Notes under the pieces: generated by a model
Told to the model about the DNA's origin: nothing
Databases searched by the model: none
Seen by the model: the letters and a program-made list of their open reading frames with translations, nothing else
Program-made: the position numbers and the translations under genes
Assembly: GCF_002741035.1 (NCBI RefSeq)
Contig: NZ_CP016808.1
Location: forward strand, 682,001-746,000
Direction of reading: 5' to 3'
DNA from: Paenibacillus sp. BIHB 4019
GTDB lineage: Bacteria; Bacillota; Bacilli; Paenibacillales; Paenibacillaceae
Length of the DNA: 64,000 nucleotides
Shown here: positions 42,855-52,274 of the stretch, in pieces
Numbering within the stretch: the first letter of the stretch is position 1
Layout of the letters: the number at the start of each line of letters is the position of its first letter

Positions 42855-45323
42855 TTAAATAATTGCAGACGAAAACTCTCCATCGCCATTTGTCTCCACG
42901 CCAAACCGCTTAGAATAAGCCGTTTCACTTAATGCCAGCACCTCGCCATGCAGAAGGGGCTGAATATTGCCATTTTTATCAAGCTTCCTAAACTCATGCT
43001 CATAAATGTTGACGACATATGGCTGAAGCTTACGCAGCAGTATGCCCAGCTCCCCTCCCTTCAGATCGCCGTTTAAATCAAGAATCAGCTCTCTCGCTTC
43101 CTCGTTATAAGGAACAAGCACCGTTCTCGCCATATTGCTAATGACTTCAAAATACTGCTCAGCCGTAGCTAACGCCGAAAAGCTTACCAGTTCAGGAAGC
43201 TTGCCGTGCTTCCCTTTGTAACCAGCAGCGTAATTTTTGTTTTGTTGCAGCAGCTCAAAAATATTTTGATCAAGCTTCTGTACATGGTACTGCATGTCGT
43301 CTTTTATCAGGCCATAGTAGTAGCTAAAATAAGCCTGCATTGCCGCCTTTGATAGCAGATCACCCCCATAGAGTTTCGGGTCTTCCTTCATCTCGTTCAA
43401 TATGCGCTGTGCCTGCTCCGCCCCAATGCTAATCTCCTTCAAATGCGTCAGCACCTCATCCGCAGACTTAATTATATAAACGCTCCGAATAGCGTCCTTC
43501 CCATGCCGGTTGCATCTGCCCGCTGCTTGCGCAATGGAGTCAAGTCCCGCCAGAGAGCGGACAACACATTCAAAGCTAATGTTGACGCCTGCCTCAATAA
43601 GCTGCGTACTGACGCAAATGACCCGCTCCTTCCCATCCGAGGCGAGTGCTTCCTTCAGCTCTTTCAGCACATCCTTACGATGAGCCGCGCACATATTCGT
43701 GCTGAGATGAAACAGCCTTGCATCACAGTCCCCTGGCCTCTGACGTTCCTCCAGCTCAGCGAACAGCTTGCGCACAGCCGGCTTCGTATTCAAAATCACC
43801 AGCGTGCTGTCGACCTCTTCCATTCTACTCAGCACAAAGTCTGCCAGCTCCTCTGCCTTCCAGCCGCTCGGAGTCGTTCGATCCACAACCTCCACCCGCT
43901 TAAAGCTCCGACCTACTTCGTCCAGATTACCGATTATTTCAGCATCCTCCTTCAAATGCAGGCGATGCTTCACTCCCTCCAGAGCAGGCTGCGTCGCCGT
44001 GCAAAGCAGCAGGCTGGACCGCCCAAATGCATGCAGAAAATTCAATGCCGCATTAAACAACGAGATACATTTGATTGGTACAGACTGCACCTCGTCGAAA
44101 ATAATGACCGCATTCGAAAGCTGATGCAGCCTCCGAACATTCCGCGTTCCCTTCGCATAAAACGTATTCAGAAACTGGACCATCGTTGTAAAAATAATCG
44201 GGCGGTCCCACGTATCTCTCGCCAGCTTTATTTTCTTGCGCCGGACCTCATAGGCGTCGGCTTCCTCCACTTTTTCAGGCGGATCAGGCTCCTCAATGAC
44301 ATTCGAATGATGCTCCAAAATCATATCTTGTTCCTGCAAAATATCCCGAATCTCCTGCGCATTCTGCTCAATAATCGTTGTATACGGCACGATATAGATG
44401 ATGCGCTGCTTTCCTGTCTCTATCGCATGCTTTAACGCGTAACGCAAGCTCGCCAGCGTCTTGCCGCCCCCTGTAGGAATCGATAATGTATAGATGCCTG
44501 ACGGACGAAGCGCGAAAGCATCACATTGCAGCGACATTTCCCGTCTCAGGCGGTTAATCGGATGGTCGGCATCCTCCGCTTCGTCCATTTCGTCCAGCTT
44601 ATTCATTAAAGCCTCATAGCTTCTCTTGAAAAATGGACCATGATCCTCCGCGGGCTCTGCTGCTTCCTCCTCTTCAAACTGCCGCGAATTGGTGCGGTCC
44701 GCATCAATCAGGCAGCTGAAAATATACTTGATCAGCAGCGAACAGGTAATCCTGGGCAGTTTATATTGCTGCATAACCGCTACAAGCTGTTCAAGCTCGG
44801 CTGCTGCCTTGGCAAAATACGCATCCAGTTCAGCCTCGGTATGCTGCTCGAAGAAAACCGCATTGGCTTGCTCATAGCCCTGCTCAATATCTGCCTCCTT
44901 CTTTTCCTCCACTCTTTTTAGGAATGGCGATGTTTTGCCCGGATCAATAAAATCCCGCAGCCCTTGATGATGGGAAATAATGCAGTTGGCGATCCATTCT
45001 GCCGCCATCTTATGCGTATTTTTCGTACTTTTCTTATGGTACCTGTGATAAATCAGCCTGCCGCCCGCAGTTGAATGATCGACTGAGCCTCTTTTCGGTG
45101 CCTTGCCCCCAGCCTCATCATTCGCCGCCGCTACTGCGAGCTGGATATAATTTTTAAAAGCAGTCGTATTTTTACCGAGGTCATGAAGCCAGCCTGCTAG
45201 TCCTGCCAGATGGCTTGCACCAATCTTTCCTCCAAGCTGCTCGCAGCCTTCCTTTACTTCTATTAAATGTTCTTTGACCGTTTGAATTTTGCCGTCTTTC
45301 TCTCGAATATGTGCAATATACAC
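42855..45323 (-). CDS. cas3: Cas3 helicase-nuclease
   Basis: An 822-residue protein: N-terminal HD nuclease ([16 protein letters not shown]; later SHHQGLRD) and a DEAD-type helicase with Walker [29 protein letters not shown] box, [10 protein letters not shown] and the late [10 protein letters not shown] motif. Looks intact. I choose GTG 45323 because AGGAGG lies seven bases before it; a longer frame to 45365 is not needed. First gene of the operon, so its promoter should lie in 45324-45436. Confidence 0.96.
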   Translation of the reverse strand: MYIAHIREKDGKIQTVKEHLIEVKEGCEQLGGKIGASHLAGLAGWLHDLGKNTTAFKNYIQLAVAAANDEAGGKAPKRGSVDHSTAGGRLIYHRYHKKSTKNTHKMAAEWIANCIISHHQGLRDFIDPGKTSPFLKRVEEKKEADIEQGYEQANAVFFEQHTEAELDAYFAKAAAELEQLVAVMQQYKLPRITCSLLIKYIFSCLIDADRTNSRQFEEEEAAEPAEDHGPFFKRSYEALMNKLDEMDEAEDADHPINRLRREMSLQCDAFALRPSGIYTLSIPTGGGKTLASLRYALKHAIETGKQRIIYIVPYTTIIEQNAQEIRDILQEQDMILEHHSNVIEEPDPPEKVEEADAYEVRRKKIKLARDTWDRPIIFTTMVQFLNTFYAKGTRNVRRLHQLSNAVIIFDEVQSVPIKCISLFNAALNFLHAFGRSSLLLCTATQPALEGVKHRLHLKEDAEIIGNLDEVGRSFKRVEVVDRTTPSGWKAEELADFVLSRMEEVDSTLVILNTKPAVRKLFAELEERQRPGDCDARLFHLSTNMCAAHRKDVLKELKEALASDGKERVICVSTQLIEAGVNISFECVVRSLAGLDSIAQAAGRCNRHGKDAIRSVYIIKSADEVLTHLKEISIGAEQAQRILNEMKEDPKLYGGDLLSKAAMQAYFSYYYGLIKDDMQYHVQKLDQNIFELLQQNKNYAAGYKGKHGKLPELVSFSALATAEQYFEVISNMARTVLVPYNEEARELILDLNGDLKGGELGILLRKLQPYVVNIYEHEFRKLDKNGNIQPLLHGEVLALSETAYSKRFGVETNGDGEFSSAII

Positions 45324-45436
45324 CAAAGCGCCTCCTGAACTGGATATAAAACACACATTCGACAATTTCCAACATATTCCTCTATTTCCAACTAAAATTT
45401 TCTATAAATTGATAAAATTTAACTTTTTTCAAACAC

Positions 45437-45466
45437 AAAAGACCACTCCTTTTGGGAGTGGTCTTT
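45437..45466. terminator. Terminator upstream of the cas operon
   Basis: AAAAGACCACTCC pairs with GGGAGTGGTCTTTT in a tight hairpin with A- and T-runs on both sides. It separates the leftward genes at 45.5-46.3 kb from cas3. Confidence 0.85.
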
Positions 45467-45486
45467 TGTATCAAACAAATAAATAG

Positions 45487-45683
45487 CTATAGCTGTCGAC
45501 TATCCAACGCCGCCAGCATCGTTTCACCCAAATAAGACAAGGGCAATTTCAACATGGGAACTTTGTTAATTTTGCGGTTCAATTTGCAAAACCACTGGGC
45601 ATGTATCTCTCCCTTTTCTTCCATTTAAAATCCATCATCCCAAGCTCGCTTTCAAGCTTTTTCGTACATTGTAAAGTAAACAT
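45487..45683 (-). pseudogene. Small broken gene, DUF6933-like start
   Basis: Behind TAGGAG, ATG 45683 opens MFTLQCTKKLESELGMMDFK and 14 more residues to a TGA at 45579. Overlapping in another frame, ATG 45624 opens MEEKGEIHAQWFCKLNRK and continues to 45487. The N-terminal QCTKKL pattern resembles DUF6933 proteins as I recall them. I interpret this as one gene of about 60-100 codons with a frameshift. The assignment is weak. Confidence 0.4.
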
Positions 45684-45796
45684 ATCCGCTCATCTCCTAC
45701 CTGAAGTGTTTATTGAAAAGAAATGCTGGATTCGGCCCTAAACATCGCTATTTTTCCATACAAGCTGCTAACCGTCTCCCATCACCACAGCGCTGC

Positions 45797-46327
45797 CTAA
45801 AGCCCACTGTTCTCCCATTGTACAAACTGCTGCGGATTCGCCCGAATGTACGTACGGATGAGCCTTAAGCTCTGCGGGGCGATTTCATTTAAATGTGAAA
45901 ATAATCGGCTGGCCGCAGCCATAAGGTCATGATCCTGCTCCAAATCTTTCAAAACCGCATCGCTCCACTGCAGGCCGAGTCTCACTCTTCTCTCCTCGAA
46001 AATCTCCTTCGTCTCCTCAAGCAAGCGCAGCATAGAGCTGTCGCCAAAAAATTGCAGCCCGCTGATTACACCTGACCAATAGCCCGGTTCGGCAAGCAGT
46101 TGAGAAACCCACCCATAATATTCGCTGACCGAATTTTTGGCATGATCGTAAAACACTCGGAACATGCATAACGCCCGTTGGCTCTCATTGAGCCCGGCCA
46201 TCGCTTCGGTTTTCGCCTGTCTATCTTTGCCGCGAATTTCCAGAAGAATATGCTTGCTGCAAGCCCAGCCAAGCCTTTCATCGTTCAAGGTATCAAAATC
46301 CTGTTTGCTCATTACGGCTAACACCAT
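45797..46327 (-). CDS. Hypothetical protein, 176 residues
   Basis: Not recognised with certainty. The layout is mostly helical, beginning MVLAVMSKQDFDTLNDERLGW, with LCMFRVFYDHAKNSVSEYYGWV and GLQFFGDSSMLRLLEETKEIFEERR. It has some resemblance to DMP19/DUF4375-like proteins (a query for binding partners), but this is low confidence. Starts behind GGGGTGG. It stands between the iron transporter and the cas operon with terminators on both sides. Confidence 0.65.
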   Translation of the reverse strand: MVLAVMSKQDFDTLNDERLGWACSKHILLEIRGKDRQAKTEAMAGLNESQRALCMFRVFYDHAKNSVSEYYGWVSQLLAEPGYWSGVISGLQFFGDSSMLRLLEETKEIFEERRVRLGLQWSDAVLKDLEQDHDLMAAASRLFSHLNEIAPQSLRLIRTYIRANPQQFVQWENSGL

Positions 46328-46417
46328 CTAAATACCACCCCTTTTTAGACTATCATCTATGTCAATCAAAGTGTTATAGAAAAACCCATGCATTGTCAAT
46401 AGCTGGTTAAGCCGATA

Positions 46418-46474
46418 CAAAAAACGCCAAACGCCCACTATTTGAATAGTAGAGAGGCATTTGACGCTTTGCTC
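46418..46474 (-). terminator. Terminator of the siderophore permease operon
   Basis: An imperfect long stem (AAGCGTCAAATGCC with GGCGTTTGGCGTTTT in the leftward transcript) with inner CTACTATT/AATAGTG pairing, followed by TTTTT. It lies just after the stop of the second permease gene. Confidence 0.7.
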
Positions 46475-46495
46475 GATTAGCTATCAATCACAATT

Positions 46496-47497
46496 CTAAA
46501 CACCAGCCTTGCGTTTAAACAGCAAATACATAAAAAACGGAGCCCCGACTCCTGCCGTAAACACACCAGCGGGAATATCGAGCGGCATAAACAGCATTCG
46601 CCCAGCTAAATCGGCAAGCAGCAGAACAATTGCGCCCAATAGCGCAGACACCGGGATAATCATTGCATACGAATGGCCCGCAACCCTTCTAGCCATATGA
46701 GGCGCAAGCAGCCCGATAAAAGAAATCGTTCCGGCAATGCCAACCGCCGCTCCGGCAAGCGCCACACTAAAGAACAGCAGCAGCAAGCGGCTTAGTTGAA
46801 GCCGGCTTCCCAAGCCGCGCGCGACGTCCTCGCCTAACGACTGCACATTCAATTCCTTGGCAAAAAGCAGCGCCAATGGAATAAACACAACGACCCACGG
46901 CCAAAGCGCTTGAATATACGACCAATTCGTGCCGTAAATGCTGCCCGTCATCCAGTTCAGCACCTGCGCCGCCAAATAAGCGGGACCGCTTATGAGCAGA
47001 AACATCGTAAGGGCGCTCATCGCCGTCGATATGCCAATGCCGATCAGCACGAGCCGCAGCGTGGAGACACCTTTTTTCCAGGCCAAGCCGTAATTGAGCG
47101 CCGCTGCGACAAAAGCGCCCAAAATCGCAATGACCGGAACGAAGTGGATGCTGTAGCCGGTGAACAAGGTCATAAAACCAACGACCGCGACAGACGCGCC
47201 GCCCGTTACACCAAGCAAATCCGGCGATGCCAGCGAATTGCGAATGACGCCCTGCAGCAAGGAGCCTGCAACCGCTAATGCTGCGCCAATGAGCAAGGCG
47301 GCTAGGATCCGTGGCAAACGGAACTGCATAATAATTAAATCGCTGTCCTCCGTATTGCGGCCCAACAGCGACAGCAGCACTTCTTTAACCGGAATAGCGA
47401 CGCTGCCCATAGCTAAGCATAAAATACTTAAACCAACGAGTACGATGCTTAGCGTAAGCAGGATGGAGATATTTTTCCCTGTACGCTGCTTAGGCAT
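46496..47497 (-). CDS. Iron-siderophore ABC transporter permease (FecD-like)
   Basis: A 333-residue FecCD-family permease with about nine to ten helices. Characteristic parts: FRLPRILAALLIGAALAVAGSLLQGVIRNSLASPDLLGVTGGAS, and GTISFIGLLAPHMARRVAGH with the cytoplasmic coupling motif near the end. The start is ATG 47497, overlapping the stop of the other permease, with AGGAGG seven bases upstream; the frame upstream to 47518 is not needed. Together with the other permease it forms the membrane channel. Confidence 0.93.
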   Translation of the reverse strand: MPKQRTGKNISILLTLSIVLVGLSILCLAMGSVAIPVKEVLLSLLGRNTEDSDLIIMQFRLPRILAALLIGAALAVAGSLLQGVIRNSLASPDLLGVTGGASVAVVGFMTLFTGYSIHFVPVIAILGAFVAAALNYGLAWKKGVSTLRLVLIGIGISTAMSALTMFLLISGPAYLAAQVLNWMTGSIYGTNWSYIQALWPWVVVFIPLALLFAKELNVQSLGEDVARGLGSRLQLSRLLLLFFSVALAGAAVGIAGTISFIGLLAPHMARRVAGHSYAMIIPVSALLGAIVLLLADLAGRMLFMPLDIPAGVFTAGVGAPFFMYLLFKRKAGV

Positions 47498-48500
47498 ATT
47501 TCTTCCTCCTCGCCACATGAATCAGGAACGGAACGCCAATAAGCGCCGTTGCAACGCCTACTGGAACCTCCTTCGGCAGGAGCACGAATCGGGACAGCAG
47601 ATCGGCCGCCACCAGCAGCAAAGCCCCTGCCACTGCAACGTAGGGAAGCAGCCAGCGGTGATCATTTCCGACCAGCGCCCGGCATAAATGAGGAATAACC
47701 AGCCCGATGAAAGCAATCGGCCCCGCGGCAGAAACAGCACTGCCCGCAAGCAGCACGACAGCTGCCGTACATAGAAGACGGATTAGCATGAGACGCTGCC
47801 CCAGTCCCTTCGCATTATCGTCGCCGAGTGCCATTACATTCAAGGAGCCCGAGAGCAGGAATGCGAGCAGCAGCCCGGCGATTATGTATGGCAGCACCAT
47901 CACAAGATGGTTCAGTTCCCTCCCTGACACGGAGCCGACCATCCAGAATAACGCCGATTCAAGCGACTGCTTATTGATTAAAATAAGACCCGAGGTTACC
48001 GAGCTCGAAAATGCCGCTACACAAGCTCCTGCCAAGGTGAGCCGAATCGGCTCAAAGCCTCCTCTTCCCTGCATGCCAAGCGCATAGACGAATACGGCCG
48101 TGACCGCCGCCCCGATAAAAGCAAGTCCAATCATATGACTCATCGTCAGCGACGAGCCGAACAAGGCTAGCCCAACGACAATAAACAGCACCGCACCGGA
48201 ATTAATGCCAAAAATCGACGGCGACGCAAGCGGATTGCGCGTCAGCACCTGCATAATGGCGCCGGCCACCGCCAGGCTCGCTCCTACTGCAGCCGCAATA
48301 AGCGCTCGGGGCACGCGGGTATGGATCAAAATCAGGTGCTCATTCGAGCCATCGAACTCGCTGTAGGCGAGCCACAAATCTTTTAAGCCAAATTGCTGGA
48401 GCCCGAACAATACGCTCGCAAGCATGCAAATAAGCAGAATCACGATACCCGCTGCGAGAACAGCAAGCTTGCTGCCTGGCCTCTCCATCCACTTAGACAT
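47490..48500 (-). CDS. Iron-siderophore ABC transporter permease (FecC-like)
   Basis: A 336-residue FecCD permease: HTRVPRALIAAAVGASLAVAGAIMQVLTRNPLASPSIFGINSGA near the N-terminus and AGPIAFIGLVIPHLCRALVGNDHRWLLP near the C-terminus, as in FhuB/FecC halves. Starts at 48500 after GGAGAGAGG. No ATPase gene follows or precedes the pair; an unlinked FhuC/YusV-type ATPase would have to serve it. Confidence 0.93.
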   Translation of the reverse strand: MSKWMERPGSKLAVLAAGIVILLICMLASVLFGLQQFGLKDLWLAYSEFDGSNEHLILIHTRVPRALIAAAVGASLAVAGAIMQVLTRNPLASPSIFGINSGAVLFIVVGLALFGSSLTMSHMIGLAFIGAAVTAVFVYALGMQGRGGFEPIRLTLAGACVAAFSSSVTSGLILINKQSLESALFWMVGSVSGRELNHLVMVLPYIIAGLLLAFLLSGSLNVMALGDDNAKGLGQRLMLIRLLCTAAVVLLAGSAVSAAGPIAFIGLVIPHLCRALVGNDHRWLLPYVAVAGALLLVAADLLSRFVLLPKEVPVGVATALIGVPFLIHVARRKKYA

Positions 48501-48524
48501 CCTCTCTCCCCTTCCCTATATTTC

Positions 48525-48559
48525 AAAAAAAAGCTGACGCCAATAAAAATGACGTCAGC
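48525..48559 (-). terminator. Intra-operon terminator between substrate-binding gene and permeases
   Basis: GCTGACG (48533-48539) pairs with CGTCAGC (48553-48559) and is followed leftward by eight T (48525-48532). It lies between the binding-protein stop (48583) and the first permease start (48500), so some transcripts would end there, giving more binding protein than channel. Confidence 0.85.
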
Positions 48560-48582
48560 CTGCTCATTTGTTTCAGTCTCTT

Positions 48583-50547
48583 TTATTGAATGTCGAAATA
48601 TTTCACAATCTCATCGAGCAGTAGATTAGCCGCCTTGTAGCCTCCGGCCGTATTCCAAATCGCTTCATCTACTTGAACGACTTTGTTATTTTTCACGACC
48701 TCCAGGTTTTTGAACAGCGGATCATTCATCCACTCTTCCACTACTTTAGCCGCATCCGTCTTTCCTGCTGCTTCCGTTACGAAGTAGAACAATACGTCCC
48801 CGTCCATCTTCGGAATGCTTTCTTTAGTCATGACTTCAATAAAGGAATCCACATCCTGGGATTCTGGACGGGCAAAGCCGAGCTGTTCAAGTAGCACACC
48901 AGAGAACGTCTGCTTCTGGTAAATGCGCACTTGGGAAGCCGAGAAGCGGGCTACGGACACTTTCGTTGCCGCTTTATCGCCAATTTTCGCTTTCACCTCA
49001 GCGACGCGCTTATCGAATTCCTCCATCGCTTTGTCGCCTTCATCCTGTTTATTCACTGCTTGGCTATATAGCTTGAAGTTAATTTTCCAATCGCCGCCCA
49101 AATCTTCTGCGAATACAGTAGGTGCAATCTGGTTCAGCTGCTCGTAAATTTTCTCTTGTCTCACCTTGTTCCCGATAATTAAATCCGGCTTCAGGCTGGC
49201 AATCAGCTCGATGTTCGGCTGCAATTCATCGCCGACAACCGTCACATCCGCCATTTCCGTTTTAATATGCTCGTACCATGGATCGCCGATCCACGATTGA
49301 ACCGCGCCAACCGGCTTAATGCCTACCGCAAGCAACGCCTCTGTTCCTTCATTCGTCAAAATAACGACACGCTCCGGCGTTCCCGTCAAGGTCACCTCGC
49401 CCATCGCATGCTTAATGACGCGGGAAGCGTCCGCTGTAGCCGTATCGGTAGAAGCTGGCGAAGCAGCTGCCGCATTGCTGCTTGGCGAAGCCGAGCTCGT
49501 ATTTGTCGTCGCGTTCGTGCTTGGTGTACCTGCTCCGCAGGCGCTAAGCAGAAGTGTAAAGCAAATAAGCACCGCTGCCATCATCGATATTTTTGATTCT
49601 CTGTACATAAATAAAGGCCCCTCTTCCTTGTAGTGAGAATGATTTTCATAACCATACTCACTATACCGTTTGAGCCTTCGCGGGACAAGGGCATATCTTG
49701 AACCGGGTACAGGATTATTTTGAACCTTTGCTTTGTATTGCCCCAGCGACATGCCGGTATGTTTTTTGAATAAGCGATTAAAATAGCTGTCATCCGGAAA
49801 GCCGACGCTTTCGGCAATTTCCTGCAGCGTCGCCTCCGTTCCAAGCAGCAGCTCCTTCGCCTTGCCGATGCGCAGCGCAATCAAATAGTCGATCGGACTT
49901 TGTCCAATCGCCTGCTTGAACTTGCGGGACAAATAGCTGACGCTGCAATCCAGCAGCTCGGCAAGCTCGTCAAGCGCAATACGCTTCGCGTAATGCTCCT
50001 GCATGTAGCGAATGGCTTGCGAGACGTAGTCCGCTTTTTGCACATGAATATCTTGATTGGATAGCTGCTGAAATAATTCATGAATGAATTGGTAGAACAT
50101 CGTCTTAATATATAGTTGATCCAGCACGTTCGGATGCTGCCATTCCCGCTCCATGCGCTGGATTTTATCGAGCAAAGCAATTGGCTGGCGGGAAACAAAG
50201 CTATATTGCAGTTGAAACGGATTATGCTGCTCCATTAACTGAACCAGTTCCTGACGGCTCGGCAGCGGCAGCACCGCTTTGTACAAAATCAGGTAATATT
50301 CGAGCCCATCATCCGGCACAATGTCCAGACACATGCCCTTCCCGCCATGCAGCATATGAAAACGCTCCACCAGCACCGTCTTGCCATCCAGCCGCACTTC
50401 AGCATGGCCACGAGTCGTATACAAAAAAGCGCTCGCCGGCAGACGATAAGAACGCAGCTCCTCCCCTCGCGTCATGATCGTATGCCGCACGTCCATCACG
50501 CGGATGGAGGCTTGGTTCCACAGCAATATATGCTCACTCTGATTCAA
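48583..50547 (-). CDS. AraC-family regulator fused in frame to an iron-siderophore-binding lipoprotein
   Basis: A 654-codon frame with two parts. Residues 1-275: a cupin-like sensor region and a C-terminal AraC HTH pair (RIALDELAELLDCSVSYLSRKFKQAIG and LQEIAESVGFPDDSYFNRLFKKHTGMSLGQY). Residues 314-654: a complete binding lipoprotein, with its own start at ATG 49608, signal peptide, lipobox LLLSAC, and a FepB/TroA-type body (ERVVILTNEGTEALLAVGIKPVG, PDLIIGNKVR). Residues 276-313 are the translation of what looks like a promoter region (see 49608-49688). So two proteins may be made from separate starts, or one fused protein with a mid-chain signal peptide. Confidence 0.85.
   Translation of the reverse strand: MNQSEHILLWNQASIRVMDVRHTIMTRGEELRSYRLPASAFLYTTRGHAEVRLDGKTVLVERFHMLHGGKGMCLDIVPDDGLEYYLILYKAVLPLPSRQELVQLMEQHNPFQLQYSFVSRQPIALLDKIQRMEREWQHPNVLDQLYIKTMFYQFIHELFQQLSNQDIHVQKADYVSQAIRYMQEHYAKRIALDELAELLDCSVSYLSRKFKQAIGQSPIDYLIALRIGKAKELLLGTEATLQEIAESVGFPDDSYFNRLFKKHTGMSLGQYKAKVQNNPVPGSRYALVPRRLKRYSEYGYENHSHYKEEGPLFMYRESKISMMAAVLICFTLLLSACGAGTPSTNATTNTSSASPSSNAAAASPASTDTATADASRVIKHAMGEVTLTGTPERVVILTNEGTEALLAVGIKPVGAVQSWIGDPWYEHIKTEMADVTVVGDELQPNIELIASLKPDLIIGNKVRQEKIYEQLNQIAPTVFAEDLGGDWKINFKLYSQAVNKQDEGDKAMEEFDKRVAEVKAKIGDKAATKVSVARFSASQVRIYQKQTFSGVLLEQLGFARPESQDVDSFIEVMTKESIPKMDGDVLFYFVTEAAGKTDAAKVVEEWMNDPLFKNLEVVKNNKVVQVDEAIWNTAGGYKAANLLLDEIVKYFDIQ
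49608..49688 (-). promoter_or_regulatory. Promoter, Fur-like box and ribosome binding site inside the fused frame
   Basis: Read leftward: TTGTCC (49683-49688), 17 bases, TATAGT (49660-49665), then a Fur-like box at 49635-49653 matching 14 of 19 consensus positions, then GAGGGG nine bases before ATG 49608. This is a complete iron-regulated start for the binding lipoprotein, placed within the AraC reading frame. Confidence 0.7.
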
Positions 50548-50629
50548 AGTGCCCTATCCTTCCTTTCCTCATGCTGCTAGTATGCAACCATGTCGATCCC
50601 CATCGAATGTTCTTGTCCTCCTATTATAA

Positions 50630-50648
50630 GTGATAATAATTCTCACAC
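50630..50648 (-). promoter_or_regulatory. Fur-like box upstream of the AraC-binding-protein gene
   Basis: The AT-rich TGATAATAATTCTCA lies 83 bases upstream of the 50547 start and resembles the Fur consensus (about 12 of 19). It suggests that the upstream part is also iron-repressed. Confidence 0.5.
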
Positions 50649-50761
50649 ACAATGGTTGATTGTGAAATCATGCGAAGTGTTTATCGGAAGGAAGGAAAAA
50701 ATAAAGGCTTTCCCGAATGATAAATATTAAGGAAAGCCTACATTTAGAAGGAGGGATGAAC

Positions 50762-50989
50762 GTGGACGCATCTAATCAGAAGCCTGATCAAGACCGGGCA
50801 AGCGATTTGCCCAATATCGGAAAGCCCGCAACACGCGCGCTCACTGCAGCCGGATACGTGCAGCTGGAGCAATTCACAAACCTCACCGAGGCAGAGTTGC
50901 TGAAGCTGCACGGAGTCGGGCCTAAAGCAATAAGGATCATCCGGGAAGCGCTCGCTGCCAACGGACAATCCTTTGCTGAACAAGCGTAA
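50762..50989 (+). CDS. Helix-hairpin-helix protein, 75 residues
   Basis: A small protein with a helix-hairpin-helix motif: LTEAELLKLHGVGPKAIRIIREAL is preceded by LPNIGKPATRALTAAGY, a second weaker copy. Such pairs bind the DNA backbone without sequence preference, and similar proteins are common in Bacillota, where they are annotated as RNA-polymerase-alpha-C-terminal-like. I choose GTG 50762 because AGGAGG lies seven bases before it; the ATG at 50756 is too close to that site. Confidence 0.8.
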   Translation: MDASNQKPDQDRASDLPNIGKPATRALTAAGYVQLEQFTNLTEAELLKLHGVGPKAIRIIREALAANGQSFAEQA

Positions 50990-51035
50990 ACGGCCGATAG
51001 CCATCCTCTGGCGGTATAGCTAACGTTTCGCGGTG

Positions 51036-51081
51036 AAAAATAAGCGCAGTATAAGAGGGATACTTATACTCCGCTTATTTT
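51036..51081 (+). terminator. Terminator of the helix-hairpin-helix gene
   Basis: AAAAATAAGCG-AGTATAAG pairs with CTTATACT-CGCTTATTTT; symmetrical, so it can act both ways. Confidence 0.85.
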
Positions 51082-51113
51082 CAAAAAAACTAATTACTGC
51101 TGTTGCAGATCGG

Positions 51114-51275
51114 TTATGAACGCTCGTCGATTAGCTTCTCTAAAAACTGGGCGAACGATTGCGCATACACTTCGACATCCCCAACGTGGTAGCCCTCGCG
51201 CATGACCTCGCCCTCATTTTCTCCGCCCCAAGCCGTCCTATCAAAAAAATAAGCTTCTGCCTGCAAACCATTTTA
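51114..51275 (-). pseudogene. C-terminal remnant of a SUKH (SMI1/KNR4)-like gene
   Basis: Leftward from about 51260 one frame reads AYFFDRTAWGGENEGEVM then REGYHVGDVEVYAQSFAQFLE and ends at TAA 51114-51116. A stop codon cuts it off upstream, so only about 45 codons are left. The WGGENEGEV pattern and the ending fit SUKH-type proteins. An intact SUKH-like gene lies just upstream. Confidence 0.55.
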
Positions 51276-51337
51276 TCGCAGTAGGCTGCTCCAGTTTATT
51301 TTTCAGGGATGGGTACATGATTCCCTTCCTCATCTAT

Positions 51338-51847
51338 CTAGTCTGTCTCGTCTACATCGTCAGTCTCGTCTGTCGCGAGCTTCAACGCTGCATGAAACAT
51401 CTCGAAATTTTCGCACAAAACGGATAGATTGCCTTCCATCAGCTCTTCAACCGTTGTATTCTCGCTTTGCGCCTCCGATTCCGCATCCTCTAAACAGAGA
51501 GCCATTTCATGATCGATATATAAAAGGCCAGGGCTCTCATTCGACTCGCGATAATCAAAAATAAGCCAGTCTCCGCTGCTGATGCTCCATGCGAATGGAA
51601 TTAATTTGCGCGGCTGAAGGACAACCTCGGCTATCGCTTCGAGATTTTCAGCATAGGAAGCATCCAGCTTAATAAACCGAATGCCCCAAGCGGTGTAGCC
51701 GTTAAAATCGACGAGGTTGTATTCTGTATTAGGATTAGCAGACTGCAACTCATCCGTTGTCATAAATGCCTTATACGCTGCTGGAAAAGCAAGCTGTAGC
51801 GATTGTTCAATATCATGAATGTCCGATAGCTGCTGAGAAATATCCAT
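51338..51847 (-). CDS. SMI1/KNR4 (SUKH)-family protein
   Basis: A 169-residue protein: DIEQSLQLAFPAAYKAFMTT is the N-terminal SUKH helix pattern, LIPFAWSISSGDWLIFDYRE the central strand motif, and the C-terminus is acidic (DETDDVDETD). SUKH proteins often are immunity proteins against contact or secreted toxins. No toxin is seen next to it, so the role is inferred. It lies 37 bases after the DUF1801 gene in the same direction. Confidence 0.75.
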   Translation of the reverse strand: MDISQQLSDIHDIEQSLQLAFPAAYKAFMTTDELQSANPNTEYNLVDFNGYTAWGIRFIKLDASYAENLEAIAEVVLQPRKLIPFAWSISSGDWLIFDYRESNESPGLLYIDHEMALCLEDAESEAQSENTTVEELMEGNLSVLCENFEMFHAALKLATDETDDVDETD

Positions 51848-51884
51848 CTCGTTAATTGCTCACTCCTTATCGGCGTTATGCCTT

Positions 51885-52274
51885 TTATTTTTTCTTGTTC
51901 AACTTTTCTTGTGCTTTCTTCGTATTCTCAGCCACTCTAAATGCGACAATTCTGCTGATCAATTCATAAGGCAGCGGCTTGTCCAGCGGAAACTGAACCG
52001 AGCCCTTCGCCCCTTTATATACGGACAATTCCTCTTTGAAGGCTTCAATGCCTCTAGGAGCGGGATAAAATCCGATATGCTTTTTAAACGCTGCAAAATG
52101 TACCAAGTTGCCATGCAGCTCAAATGTCGGCATTTGGTAGCTGATTTTCTCCGTCGCTTCCGGCGCCGCCTCTTTAATGACCTTCCGCATCGCCTGCAGC
52201 AGCTCTTGGATTTCTTGCGGGAAGCCGGCGATATATTCGTCGATCGTTTCAAACGTCAATTGGTTACCGTCCAT
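51885..52274 (-). CDS. DUF1801 (YdhG-like) protein
   Basis: A 129-residue protein with the DUF1801 pattern: TIDEYIAGFPQEIQELLQAMRKVIKEAAPEATEKISYQMPTF, VHFAAFKKHIGFYPAP, and KGSVQFPLDKPLPYELISRIVAFR. Homologues include proposed iron-chaperone-type proteins of the frataxin fold, but the family function is unsettled. I choose ATG 52274 because AAGGAG lies seven bases upstream; two earlier in-frame ATG codons are too close to it. Confidence 0.88.
   Translation of the reverse strand: MDGNQLTFETIDEYIAGFPQEIQELLQAMRKVIKEAAPEATEKISYQMPTFELHGNLVHFAAFKKHIGFYPAPRGIEAFKEELSVYKGAKGSVQFPLDKPLPYELISRIVAFRVAENTKKAQEKLNKKK

Noticed and set aside
43443..44435. Rightward open frame of 330 codons opposite cas3
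   Set aside because: Antisense to the conserved helicase region; low-complexity composition; no start signals.
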